Assembly (NCBI RefSeq): GCF_022539665.2
Contig: NC_081331.1
Span: 3,196,501 to 3,260,500 of the forward strand
Direction: 5' to 3'
Source: Daphnia carinata
Taxonomy: Eukaryota > Arthropoda > Branchiopoda > Diplostraca > Daphniidae
DNA: 64,000 nt
Shown here: positions 36,677-49,000 of the stretch, one piece after another
Layout of the letters: each line of letters begins with the position of its first letter
Position numbering within the stretch: the first letter of the stretch is position 1
The notes under the pieces: model-generated
What the model was told of the DNA's origin: nothing
The model's database searches: none
Seen by the model: only the letters and a program-made list of their open reading frames with translations
Position numbers and translations under genes: made by a program

Positions 36677-37913
36677 ATGGCATTAGGGCTAAACCGTGGA
36701 GCGATAAAAGCCGTGCTGGTGGATTTAAGTGGAACCCTTCACATAGAAAATGAAGCGACTTATGGAGCAGTCGAGGCTTTAGAACGGTTGAGTAATAATC
36801 AAACCTTAACTAACATGATGGCTTTATTACGTAATGCTTGCTTGAAATTGATTACAAAGAGCCGCCATCCAGTGACTCTTCGAGTTATCACCGTACTAAT
36901 GGTTTTTTGTTTAGGTTGAAAAGCTCTGGTATATTTGTGAGATTTCTCACCAATACAACTAAGGAGAGTAAAAACTATTTACATGAAAGACTTACCAAAT
37001 GTGGATTTGGTTTAGAGAAAAACGACATATTTACTTCTCTAACTGTTTCCCGCCAATACATCGAAAATCATCATCTGAAGTAAAAAGATTCAAGAAAACA
37101 GTTAAATTTTAACCAATTATTATACTGTCTGTCTTGTATAGCCCATTGCTCTTGCTTGAGGATGCAGCATTGGAAGAGTTTCAAGGGCTTTCAAGGAATA
37201 CTGAACAAATAAATGCAGTAGTGGTAGGATTAGCTCCTAGCAAGTTTGGTTATGAATCCATGAATCATGCTTTTAGGTGAGTTTGTACTTTTCTACTTAC
37301 AATTTTTTTTCATTGGACTATTTTTAATGTCTATCTAAAAAAAAAGGATTTTGATGAATGGGGCTGATTTAATTGCAATCCACAAGGGTCGTTATTATTC
37401 TCGTGGTGACGGGCTGGCTCTGGGTCCTGGACCGTTTGTTTCAGCATTAGAATTTGCAACTGGAAGGACCGCTACAGTGATGGGCAAGCCAGAGAAAAAT
37501 TTCTTCCTTTCCGCATTAGTGGGACTGAACTGTGAGCCTCATGAGGCCCTCATGATTGGCGATGTGAGTTAAACCAGAACGTTACTGCGAAACATTCAGT
37601 AGTCGTCCCTGTGAGATAGATGTTCTACTTCCTAAATTTAAGTTTGTTAACAAATCACTCATTGTTGGACGCATGGACGAAGCCAATAGCTTGATTGCAT
37701 TTCGTAACAATGTTCCAAAAATTTTGATGAATCGTCTGTCTTTCCTCCTGACAGGATGTACGTGACGATATTGAAGGGGCGCTTCTGGCAGGATTTAAGG
37801 CTATTTTGGTACGCACAGGAAAATTTCGCGCAGGAGATGAAAACCGTTCCAGTATACCACCAACTGCAGTTTGTGAGAACTTTGCATCGGCAGTTGATTA
37901 CATACTGGCATAA
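36677..37913 (+). CDS. HDHD2: Haloacid dehalogenase-like hydrolase domain-containing protein 2
   Basis: Five exons, 36677-36786, 36915-37079, 37142-37276, 37347-37563 and 37755-37913, give about 261 residues, the normal family length. HAD motifs are in order: motif I DLSGT near residue 16, motif II TNTTKES, motif III GKPEKNF and motif IV GDDVRDD. As in other HDHD2 proteins the second Asp of motif I is replaced by Ser, so it is an atypical phosphatase whose substrate is not established. The first donor (CG/GTTGAG) is weak but is the only one that joins ERL to the conserved [14 protein letters not shown] without a stop. The fourth exon is preceded by an A-run immediately before its AG. It is divergent with MROH1 and converges on the slowmo gene. 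Confidence 0.93.
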
Positions 37914-38008
37914 CCATACAAATTGCGTGATGAGTGGCGCAATTTTTGCCTTCATTTGATAATTTCTTCAAAAGGGAACAGCCTGTTAACTAATATCTAC
38001 AAATAGGA

Positions 38009-38014
38009 AATAAA
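38009..38014 (+). terminator. Poly(A) signal of HDHD2
   Basis: AATAAA about 95 nt past the HDHD2 stop codon in the short interval shared with the convergent slowmo gene. Confidence 0.6.
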
Positions 38015-38299
38015 ATAGTTTCTGTTTCCCAGCTCAAACCTATTTACAGATTGTATTACAACTCACCAATTCCAGTTACCAAAGATATTTAAGTAACCAA
38101 AGAAACCCTAACAAACATGTTTACAACTCTTATAAATCGATTTGTAAAAAATGCGATGGGTATTTAAAAATAGTTCTAATTTTAGATCTGCTTGCATCGA
38201 ATGGTGTTTTTCTTCTCGTGTTTTGTTTGTTTGCGGATCTAATGAAGACATTTCATATGAAAATATCCTTTTGTTACTTGTACTAAACTGAAGCTGATG

Positions 38300-39303
<1,004 letters not shown>

Positions 39304-40839
39304 TTTGAGATCGAAATTTGTGTAAATATCCACGAAACTATCGGGATATTTAACTTTTCCAAACTCACGGGAACTGTGACCTGGCGGAAAAGAACGAGAC
39401 TAGTGTAAAGAAGTCTGCTAAAAGGAGAGGAAAAAGAAGGGCGTAGAATTCGCTAGAAGCGCATTTCCGGAGTAAATAATGTACCCCTCGTCAGCCATTT
39501 AGGTTTACACATTTGTACATACGTAAAACTACTGGCGGTATTGAATATGAAGGCAAAAAAAAAACATTTATGTGAAGCAGTTCAAATCAACTAGAAATGA
39601 AATAAGTATTGATTTAAAAAAAAAAACGGCCATGGATCGGTGAAAACTTCGGCATACACCAGCCTAACCATTTTCCGTCTTGCAGTGACCTGATATTGCA
39701 TCGTAGCCCTTTGATTGCCTACTCAGATGATCAAACATTTCTTATTCTCTCGTCTTACGAATCCATCCCCGAAGATAATATTGATCCTTTACAGATCGGT
39801 TTACACGTACGCTCTGTTGCATGATCGGGATTGCTGCTGATGGAAAAACGGAATAATATCTTCGAGAATATGCCCATGGCGTGATTGACGAAAGCAGGAT
39901 GAGAATGTATAAAACAGTGATAGAAATGTGTAGATGGATTTCTCTTAAATACGTCATTTGTCCAGGGTTTTTCCCTTCAACGACAGCGAATTGAGACTAC
40001 ATGATCCATGCTATGCTGCTTCATGGATTTCTTGCTATTCCTTATGGGCAAGATGAGACCCATCAGCAACGCTAACATTCGGTACACATCGGAATTTATT
40101 TTTGTTCGTACCCTTGGTGTGAATCTAAGCTTTGCTATTGCGTAGTTTGAATGTGTATGTGTATTTCCAGATACTCTCCTTCCCGAGAGCTTATTTACTT
40201 CCACTGTGCGAGCCAATCCAAACAATATTACCGGATGCTAGGAAAATTTTATTGAGAAATTAAACTGTACTTACTGCTTTAAACTGTTAGTGGTGTCACA
40301 TGTTTCGTGTGTCTTAGCCATCCTATTTGTTCGCTAAACTACTCAGCAACTGAGTCGTACTTTATGACTCCGAAAAACGTGGGGCGACTACAGTAGAAAC
40401 GAACTTTTTCTTCAGCGATTTGGAGAAGTTATTCTTATTCGTTTGGTGTAAACAAAAATCCACGCAATTGTTTAGATCACACTGCCAAGTCTTAAAAGAG
40501 GAGGGAGGAGATGGAAGTGGGAAAATACGTGTTGCTCATGTTGCAGAATCGGTTCAACGATCATGCGCCTAGGAACATTGGGCGGCTGGTTACCCTCCGG
40601 ATTCCTCTTTCTACACAGCAAAGCGTAAGGTGAGAGAATTTTATCCTCGGTCTACATAAACTGGCTTACAAAGGAAGAACGGGAGCAGAAGGGAGCATGT
40701 AGTGGGTTCTGATTGATTGGGGAAGACGGTGTGATTTGTGCTTATTGCTTCGTTTTGCTTGTCGATGCGTTTCTAAAAACGAAATTAGTTTCACAACTCC
40801 TTCGGATTTCTCAGCTAGCGGCTGTTCCACAGGATAAAT
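39304..40839. other. Intergenic interval upstream of slowmo and the GPCR gene
   Basis: Contains the upstream regions of two divergent genes (slowmo on minus, GPCR on plus). One small open frame with a signal-peptide-like start is listed separately. Otherwise no coding sequence is supported. Confidence 0.5.
39742..39957 (-). CDS. Possible small secreted peptide (71 residues)
   Basis: A complete ATG-to-TAA frame begins in a reasonable context (CAAATGA). It has a charged start followed by a hydrophobic core (ISITVLYILILLSSITPWA) that would serve as a signal peptide or a membrane anchor. The remainder is short and basic, with an RR pair directly after the hydrophobic part. No family is recognised and no splice sites or second copy support it. 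It could equally be a chance frame. Confidence 0.25.
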   Translation of the reverse strand: MTYLREIHLHISITVLYILILLSSITPWAYSRRYYSVFPSAAIPIMQQSVRVNRSVKDQYYLRGWIRKTRE

Positions 40840-42216
40840 ATGGAGATCTTGGCTCTGCATTTTTTGGAATTGGAGAGCAATACGCAAACAACTACAGCGG
40901 CCACGAAGGGTTTCATATCCCGAAAGGTACATATTGAAACTTCGGATTCAAACAGTCCAGTGCCTGGCGTAGATAGTGACGCCGCCGATGCTTTTGCATT
41001 CATTTACGGTGTTGTCGGCCCTACGATTGTAACCTTCGGTTTGATTGGCAACATTTTGATTCTTTTCGTGGTAGGCCGATCGCGGATGGAAGGTGAGATG
41101 TGATAGTCTAAAAGAAAAGTTTACTTTGAGCAATAATGTGGTTGAAATCATAAACTGTTAAATGCCTGCGATTTTTGGTCCAAAAATAGGTGCAATTCCG
41201 GTCTATTTGTCGGCGCTCGCCCTGTCGGATATGGGAGCTCTGCTCTCTTCCATTCCCTTATGGATCCGTTTGGCTCAAAAGGTCGTCTGTAGCCATTGGA
41301 GCGCATTTTACTATGGCCATCTGGAATTATTCATTCTCAATACCTTTATGGCGGCATCCATTTTCAACGTTGTTGCCCTGACCGTTGAAAGGTACGATGA
41401 TGAACCGAAAGCATCATGTGTTTACTTTCAATTAACCTACCAAATTGCTTTCCATATAGGTATACGTCCGTATGTTTGGCAGGTCAATTCCCGAAAATTC
41501 ACACTCCATTGAGGGCCAAAATGGCAGTTGCTATCTCCTTTCTTCTAGCCCTTATCGTCAGCTTACCACTTTGTGTCCTCAAGTACGTGGTGGTGCATAA
41601 CGAAGAAGAAACGTCTGCAGCAGATTCTATTAAGTGTCGCTATGAGTACTTGGAGAACAAAATTGTGACAGCTCATCCCCTATGGACGGCATATGTGTGG
41701 TTGGGAGAGAGTCTAGTCCGCTTTCTCCCCGGTCTAATTTTGGCTACACTCAATATGTTAATTTTGATCAAATACCATGGGGTGGTCAAAACGCGTAGGC
41801 AAATGCGGCAAGGGCAACCAAATGCAGACTTGCACGGCAGTGGACGTTCGGATCGCAACCTTGAACAGGAACGAAAATTGTTAACTCTTTTGTTATCGAT
41901 AATAGTTTTGTTTTTTATCACCAATATTCCATCAGCAGTTTTGTCAATCATTTACGATCAAGAACTGGAATCATTTCATAGCTTTCAAGTATTTCGTGCT
42001 GTTGCAAACTTGTTGGAAATGAGCAACTTTGCACTTAATTTCTGCATGTACTTCTTGTGCAGCAAGGAGTTCCGTAAAATGCTGTATAAAGCCATGCCGC
42101 AATGCGGGTTATCGAAATTTTTCATCTTGTCCTCCACTTCTAATAGCCAATCTTCCAATCCCCAGACATGTCCAGTAGCACTATCAGGGTCACTTAACAA
42201 TCACCATCCTTCTTGA
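40840..42216 (+). CDS. Class A (rhodopsin-like) G protein-coupled receptor, neuropeptide-receptor type
   Basis: Three exons, 40840-41092, 41190-41391 and 41460-42216, give about 403 residues with seven membrane helices. TM1 has the GN motif (GLIGNILILFVV). TM2 has LALSD. The extracellular Cys pair is VCSHW and IKCRYEY. TM3 ends VERYTSVC, where ERY stands for the usual DRY. TM6 has LLTLLLSIIVLFFITNIPSAV. TM7 ends NFALNFCMYFLCSKEFR, where NFCMY stands for NPxxY. The C-terminal tail is Ser/Asn-rich. The loss of the TM6 CWxP motif and the altered TM7 motif point to the invertebrate orphan peptide-receptor groups (FMRFamide/CNMamide-like relatives), but I cannot assign a ligand. The exon 2/3 boundary splits the ERY motif. 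The N-terminus before TM1 is about 55 residues without a signal peptide. Confidence 0.85.
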
Positions 42217-42465
42217 TAAGTCAAACGTCTCACGAATATGACAGTAACTACAAAAATGACACTATTACCCGGAGAATGCGTTGGAATCACCTGCTGTGGC
42301 ATTGTTGAAAAGTACCGTTATAATATGTAAGTCCTAATATATTACATACATAAAACTAGAATTGTCTTCACCACTACTGGCTATCGTTCGAAACGATTTC
42401 AGTTCAGTTTGGGATTCATAGGCACGCTTCCTGTTAATAATCTTCTGGCTATGTAATAGAAATTA

Positions 42466-42471
42466 AATAAA
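42466..42471 (+). terminator. Poly(A) signal of the GPCR gene
   Basis: AATAAA about 250 nt beyond the GPCR stop codon and about 100 nt before the convergent OVCA2 signal. Confidence 0.55.
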
Positions 42472-42571
42472 TATACCAATATGGTTAAAATATTACTTAC
42501 AAATAATGAAACAAAAAGATTAGTAAAGCAGTGATAGATGTGGGCAATGTATACAGTGTTTTTCTTCTTCC

Positions 42572-42577
42572 TTTATT
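42572..42577 (-). terminator. Poly(A) signal of OVCA2
   Basis: AATAAA on the minus strand only about 10 nt beyond the OVCA2 stop codon, implying a very short 3' UTR. Confidence 0.55.
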
Positions 42578-42587
42578 CAGCATTACA

Positions 42588-43437
42588 TTAGAACTGTTCC
42601 AGAAAGTTAATATAACCTTCCTTCTCCTTTGATGTTGCTGGTACATAGTGGCCTCCTGAATGACACATTATGTAAGGTGATTCAAAATAGGTTGTCAACT
42701 CTTCACTCATTTCTGGTACAAAAAAAAGTTTTTCAAATTGTATTCCATAGTGCACACAAGATTTACTGTAAAGTTTCCTACCTTTCTCCACAATTCTGTC
42801 TGTTTCTCCTATTACATGTAAAGTGGCAATGGTTTGTTTGGTTTTATAAAAGTATGTATGAGGGCTTAATCTGGAACGGAAGCCAGACACGAGAATGGCA
42901 AACTTAAATGAAAAATGCAAATCTAAAAAAATGATTTGGGATTACAGTTCTGAAATGTTTGCTTGATATTTGTTCACCTCCTTTATCAAGCATGTGACAT
43001 AGAATTGAGCCAAGAGCAGCTCCTTGGGAGAAGCCTAAAATGCCATCAAATGGCCCCAGCTCTTCAAATGCTTTTCTCACAACTTCGATGGATTCTTCGA
43101 GCCCCCAGCTGTAGTCTGTAGCGTCATGGGAATTGAATGTCAATTGTTCTGTGCTGAAATACCAGCCCCTCTGTTCCTCTACTTTTTCATTTGCAGGAAC
43201 TGCCTGTAGATTTTCCATGCTTTCATCTTGGATAGCTGAATGGGCTGGAATAAGATGAGGTGCACTGATGTACACTAATTCTGCATGCTTCTTCAGAAGC
43301 TTCCTGAGTGAGCCCGTTTTATCTTTGAAAACTTGTGCACTTTGACGGTATCCATGTAAACACAGTATCTGCAAAAAAAAAAAAGTGGATGGGTGGCGAA
43401 TTACATTTAAAAAATCTAATATTTTTACCTTTCGCAT
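42588..43437 (-). CDS. OVCA2: Esterase OVCA2 (FSH1-type serine hydrolase)
   Basis: Four coding exons, 43437-43429, 43368-42946, 42902-42782 and 42712-42588, give about 225 residues, the family length. The alpha/beta-hydrolase nucleophile motif is GFSQGAALG, the Asp lies in GETDRIV and the His in HSGGHYVP. The N-terminus ILCLHGYRQSAQVF is typical of the FSH1/OVCA2 group, which hydrolyses medium to long acyl esters in human OVCA2. The first coding exon would be only MRK; the frame is open further upstream to 43500, so a longer N-terminus is possible. The second exon is preceded by a T-run and the gene is divergent with the KH-domain gene. Confidence 0.93.
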
Positions 43438-43997
43438 GACAGAACAGAAAACATAAAACTCAAACTCATGCAGTAATCCAATGGCAGACTTCGTCTGCAA
43501 TAGCAGAAAACATTTTACACTGATTTGGAATTTAAAACTTTTTTGCGGTAACGGTTCAAAATTTTAAATTGCAACGGTTTACATACATACTGGTATGCAC
43601 TACGTACTGGTATGCTTCTATCATTATGACAATCATGGGTCACCAATATAAACGGCTTAATAAAAAAACAAAACCTTAATATTTATATTATAAGATTGAA
43701 CTAGGTTCGTTCAATTAACAAAATACGAAAAACAATCAGCAGATGCTATTTTTAAAAATATTTAATTTTGAAAATAGAGAAAATTGCTGGCTCGAGGCTT
43801 TGTTATCTCACTACTCTCCTAGTCTGGACAACATAATGGGAGAAAAATCGCGTTTTTTTCAAATTTGTTCACAGTTATTTTCAACTGCCTGTTCAGTGAA
43901 CTTCTCAGTTTCCAACTGAATTTCCCCAGTTTTTAAGTGAATTTCTCAAATCTCTGAGTAAATCTCTTGAGTGTCTAAGTGAATTTTCAAAGCCAAA
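43438..43997. promoter_or_regulatory. Divergent promoter region of OVCA2 and the KH-domain gene
   Basis: About 560 bp between opposed start codons. The last ~110 bp before the KH start (about 43885-43990) consist of degenerate ~20-nt repeats built on AAGTGAATTTCTCA-like units. Confidence 0.5.
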
Positions 43998-45575
43998 ATG
44001 AGCCGATTAATTTACGGAATTGCTGCAGGTGTGTCAGCTTTAGCGACTTACCATCTGTATACCAGCACAAGACGTGACTCAGTTTCTTCGATTGGTGTTG
44101 ACGTCTCGAAAGGGAAAAGTTCTGTCGATCCCTTTACTTTGCCTGTCGACATCAACGATGAACCATCACCTTCAAGCAAAGTTTCAAATGAAGACCTTGA
44201 GGCTGAGCTTGCTCAGTTGTACGAAGATGTGTTGCGTATCACGCAGGAAAGGGATGAAGCCACTCTGAATGCGAAGAAATTATCCGAAGAGCTGTCTAAG
44301 GAGACATCAATGCGCTGTTATCTGCAAACAAAGAGTGCAAGTCTTCTTCACGAACACAACACTCAGCAACAGATGTACGAGCGAAAACTTGATGATCTCC
44401 GAACCGCAAATCGCGATGCGATTGCGCTGCACGAAGACCTGTGTCAGCAAAAATTCGTGCTACAGTTGGACAATGCTCGTCTCCAGAACCAAGTTGACGT
44501 GATCTCAACTGATTTGATCAACGTAACAGCTGAAAGAGACGAAGTCGTTGTGAAGAATGGCATTCTGGCTGAAGAAGTCCGTGATGTTCAATGCAAGTTG
44601 CAGGGAGCACTGTCCAATGTACAGAACCTGCAAGTTGCACTTGATTCCCACGGCAAAGAGTTGCTGAAACTTGCTGCTCGTCTTGACACTAGCATAGCGA
44701 AGATTTCAGAACTCGAATTAGTAAACGGTTGCCAAAGCAACAAAATTGCCGAACTGGAAAGGAGCGTACAAGAGTGGGCCACCAAGTCGAGCCCCGTCAT
44801 TTCGGAGAAACCTGTGGCTGCTCAGGTGGAAAATGGGAAACCTGAGGTGCGTGATCCCGAACTGCGTGTTTGTGAGGGCAACACCGTGCCATCTGTAGAC
44901 GAGTCTGCGCGCCCATCTCACCAAGCCTCTGTGAAGATCGCTCAGAAACCCAAAGTTCCAATATTTCCTTGTATGGATATCCGTTACAGAAACACAGATA
45001 TTCAAGGATATACCGTCACGCTGGAATCTTCCGGGGGAATTGAGGTTAACAGCAGCCCAAAGCAAGATCCTGTCGCAGAATGTAAGCCCATGACACCAGC
45101 TCCAGCGAAACAGGGGCCTCTGCCTAAAGTAGGATCTTACACTTTCAAAGTTATCGATGCCGTGGATGAAAAGGAGTTACCTGATAGCTACCAATTGCTG
45201 AAAATTGGAGGTGAGCATTACGGCCATATTATCGGCAGAGAAGGGAAGAACATCAAGGCATTTCAAGAGGCGCACGGCGTAAGAGTAGTCGTTACTCCAC
45301 CAAGAGGACCTAGCGGCAAAGTTCGAGTGTTCATTACACAAGGAAGCCGAGAATCGCGTCGCAACGTTGCTAAACAAATTGTGCATGGCTTACCTGCCAT
45401 GGTTGAAATTGGTGTTGGCTCGATGGCATCTCTGACTCCTCAACGAAGAAAGAAATTGTGGCAGACGTATTTTGTTGACATCACCGAAGAGGGATCCGAT
45501 GGCAAATGCGTTTTGCGTGGAAAATTAGGCAATTGTCTGCGTCTTTTCAAAGAGCAGAGAATTGAAAAAGTCTAA
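43998..45575 (+). CDS. Membrane-anchored coiled-coil protein with C-terminal KH domain
   Basis: A single uninterrupted frame of 525 residues. Residues about 3-22 (LIYGIAAGVSALATYHLY) form one N-terminal membrane segment followed by Arg residues, similar to mitochondrial outer-membrane signal anchors. Residues about 65-255 are a long heptad-rich coiled coil. A disordered Pro/Lys-rich linker follows. A KH domain starts near residue 394, with IIGREGKNI (GxxG loop GREG) at about residue 410-418. The last 60 residues are basic. KH proteins bind single-stranded RNA or DNA. A membrane anchor plus KH recalls TDRKH/Papi and AKAP1, but there is one KH and no Tudor domain, so orthology is not claimed. 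It is the only sizeable gene here without introns, so it may be a retrocopy or a lineage-specific gene. Confidence 0.85.
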   Translation: MSRLIYGIAAGVSALATYHLYTSTRRDSVSSIGVDVSKGKSSVDPFTLPVDINDEPSPSSKVSNEDLEAELAQLYEDVLRITQERDEATLNAKKLSEELSKETSMRCYLQTKSASLLHEHNTQQQMYERKLDDLRTANRDAIALHEDLCQQKFVLQLDNARLQNQVDVISTDLINVTAERDEVVVKNGILAEEVRDVQCKLQGALSNVQNLQVALDSHGKELLKLAARLDTSIAKISELELVNGCQSNKIAELERSVQEWATKSSPVISEKPVAAQVENGKPEVRDPELRVCEGNTVPSVDESARPSHQASVKIAQKPKVPIFPCMDIRYRNTDIQGYTVTLESSGGIEVNSSPKQDPVAECKPMTPAPAKQGPLPKVGSYTFKVIDAVDEKELPDSYQLLKIGGEHYGHIIGREGKNIKAFQEAHGVRVVVTPPRGPSGKVRVFITQGSRESRRNVAKQIVHGLPAMVEIGVGSMASLTPQRRKKLWQTYFVDITEEGSDGKCVLRGKLGNCLRLFKEQRIEKV

Positions 45576-45838
45576 ATTTTCACTTTGGACGTCATCTCTC
45601 TGTTTGGTTCATCTTGTACATACTGATAATATCTTTCTGTACTGATACTCACAAAATTGTTCTGTTTGATCCCTCAAACCACAAAATTCCCAGTTTCAAT
45701 ATGCGATACATTGATGTTTTTTTTTTTGTGTGATTTTGTGTTGTACATACTGTAAATACCTTTCTTTACATATGTTTCTTGGCCACAAAATTTTACGTTT
45801 CGACTAAATCATACTCAAAATTCACAATTTGGGTATTC

Positions 45839-45844
45839 AATAAA
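45839..45844 (+). terminator. Poly(A) signal of the KH-domain gene
   Basis: AATAAA about 265 nt past the stop codon, in an AT-rich 3' UTR that contains two similar stretches around TTGTACATACTG. Confidence 0.6.
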
Positions 45845-46090
45845 ATTTTTAAAAAATAACATTTCATGTTCTCAATTGTTATTTAATTATCCGTCTCCCT
45901 CTACAATAGTAACAACAAAATGGGCTTAACAGAAAATCAATCTTGTTCAAACTTTAACCGACACACAGTGAGCAATATAAACGAAAACTATTATTACATA
46001 AACCGAAATTCATTCAAGATTATTAGAGTAATCTAAAAAACGAACCCTCACATAAATATATGTAAGCAAAACATTTTTTTTTTTTTTTGG

Positions 46091-49000
46091 CTAGTTGATA
46101 TCAACGGAGTATTCCGTGGCAGTCCCGTTCGCTTCTGCGGCCGCAACAGGCATTTTGGCACTACTGTTAACTGACGTTGAATGATCGGCTGAAGAGGAAT
46201 GAGTCCGTCCGTGTTCGCTTAAATGGCTCTTGCGGGCGAAAGTCTTGGAGCAGACGGTACAGCGGAACGGTTTGACCCCGCTGTGCAGCTTCAGATGAGC
46301 TTTTCGGTTCTCCTTTCGAGCGAATCTTTTCGGACAGACTGGACATGAGTAGGGCCTGTCTCCGGTATGCGAACGCATGTGAATATGGAGATTTCGTCGC
46401 AATGCGAATTCTTTTCCACAGCTGGCCTCTGGACATGTAAATCGCCGGCTTTGCGTGTGGATGCGGACGTGGCCTTGCAGGTTGCTGAGGCACGGAAACG
46501 ATTGATCGCATCGGTCGCACCGGAATGGACTCGTTGCTGAAGATTCCGGTTGCTCTTTCCGCGTCACAGAGGATGAACTGGAACAAGCTGATGAAAAGAG
46601 AGAAGAAGAATCTGAGCTGTCGGACATCTCGGAATCTTTGCCATTCCTCTCTTCCGAAATCTCTTCCGGCACGGCATTGGCCGCTTTCTGCGCATCCGAC
46701 AGCGTGATTTCGGATGCGTGCGACGAAGATGTCACCGAGATGTTGTCATCCTCGTCATTCAATTCTTCCTCTTCTTCGTCGTTGAAACTCCGCGATTCTT
46801 CCGGCACGTCCGTCGCTTTATCCTGTTCCATTGCCGACGGATGTTGTGCCGATCCGCTGGAAGGTAGCGGTTCATTGTGACTGAGCAAATGATTCTCCAA
46901 TTCGGCCCGGAAGAAGAACTTGAGATGACAGCGCGAGCAGTCGTATGGTCTCAATCCGGCGGCGCCGCCATGCTGGTCGAACATGTGGCGTTGCAAATTG
47001 ACGGCGGCGGTGAAGAGGCATCCGCACAAATAGCAGGCGAAAGCTGGGCAGCCGGCGAAAGTGTGCTCAATTAGATGGGCCTGCAATTTGAGCGGCGTGT
47101 CGAATTGGCGGGCGCAAAGGCGGCAAGGATGCAAACATCCCTCCGACAGCAAGTGGCTGGCCACGTGAGATTGGATCTCGGCTTCGGTGGCGAAAATCTC
47201 CTGACACTTGATGCACTGATAGCTCCTAGGCGTCGGTTGCGGTACAGCTGGAAAGAGGGCCGTTTGTTGGTGGACCATCATCTGATTGTGGGCATGAAGA
47301 CAGTCTTTGCAAATGTAAGTCTGATGGCCGTTTAAAGCCATGCCATTGGCAATCAAGTTGGCAGACTCCAGATGACGGTGGCAGAAGGAACACGGATACA
47401 GGGATGGTTCTGGTTGCGGAGGTCCGGCTGACCGTCCGGCAGCGTGGAAGCGAGCATGCAAACCGACTTCCAAGGGTAAGTTGAGCGTCTGTCGGCAAAC
47501 CAAGCAGGTCAACGGAGGTGATGTGCTGGGGCCGTGCGGAGGCGATTGCAGATGGGCGTAATAGGCTTCCTCGGTCGGCAAAGGGACGCGGCACTGGGCG
47601 CAAACGGCAGCGCCCGACACTTTGCAGTGAGACAGCTTGTGTTCGGCCAAGACTGAAGCCGTCGGAAAAATCTCATCGCAAATGTTGCATTTCATTCGGC
47701 CATTTGCAGCCGGTGATGGCAGTAAGTTAGAGCTAGACGGGCCAGTGCTACTTGGCGGATGATGGGCATTCTTCATGTGAGCCTCCAGCTCCGATCTCGA
47801 TTTGCACGTTTCGCCGCAATAAGCGCAATTGAGGCTCAAGTTCAGCACAGTGGACGTTGTCGAGTTATTTTCCGATTTGTCCGTCTTTTCCACTTTGGCC
47901 GGAGTCGAATTCTCGCTAGTTATGGCCGCCAACGGTGCTTCGATTAAAGGTAATCCACGACCTTGATGAGTTAGATGCATGTGCCGTTCCAGCAAGAATT
48001 CGACGGCGAAGGACTGCGGGCAAAGTGGACATTTGAGCAGGGCAACAGGTTGTTGCTTAACAGGCGGAATTCGTGACGTGTGGGCCACCACGACGTGGGT
48101 GTTGAACTCCGCTTCTGTGCGGAACACGGAAGGCGCTTCATCCGTTGGCGGACAGCCGGTGCAACGGTAGAGTTTCGATTCGCTACTATGCTGGACGGCC
48201 AGATGGACCTGGATTGAGACTTTCGAGTCGAACGTTTCCTTGCAAAGAGCGCAACGATAGAGATGGTGGGCGTGCATGTCCAGCAAGTGTTTCTGGAGCT
48301 CGTCCGGCGTCGGAAAACTCTTGACGCAGGAGGAGCAACCGTACTCGTTCCAGCTGCAAACTAAATGTCCAGCCACGTGTGACTGGAACGCTTCCGTTTC
48401 CGACTGTTTGAATTCGGACGGGCATTGCGGGCAAGAAAAGCGGCCTTCCGTTTCTTCTTCCACTTCATTCCGCTTCTTGGGACAACTCAGATCGGTGGGG
48501 AAGTTTTGCGCGTCACACTGGTCAGTAGGTGATCCCATTTTGGCCGCCGGTGCTGGACAATAAAGTTGTAGAAGATCAGCCAGACTATGAGCCGATAAAG
48601 TGTGTTGCTGCAAAGCGGGCAAATTGCCGAATCGCAACGTGCATAACTGGCAAGCGTAAAGTAGTCCTTGTTGTCCGCCATCAGCGCCGCCATGTTGGCC
48701 ATCACGACGACTCAAGGGCCCTAAAAAAAAAAAAAAAAAAAAAAAAGCGAAAAATGAAACTATGATGAATCCGTGACGGCCTTAAAATAAAAGAGGGTAA
48801 TTTTTTTTTTAGTGGCGGATAATTTACCGTGAAGAGTTTGGACGTGAAGGCTGAGCGCGGCCAATGAAGAAAAAGATTCTTTAGCACAGTAAGGGCACTG
48901 GAGGGCGATAGGTGAAACTTTGGCAGTGGCCACCTTCTCGTCCTCTTTGACCACCGCGTCTGATTTCGGCAAGGGACTGGCCATTTCTGAAACCGCAAGT

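Noticed and set aside
46525-48563. Several plus-strand frames opposite the zinc-finger exon
   Set aside because: They are antisense shadows of the zinc-finger coding sequence with no independent signal.
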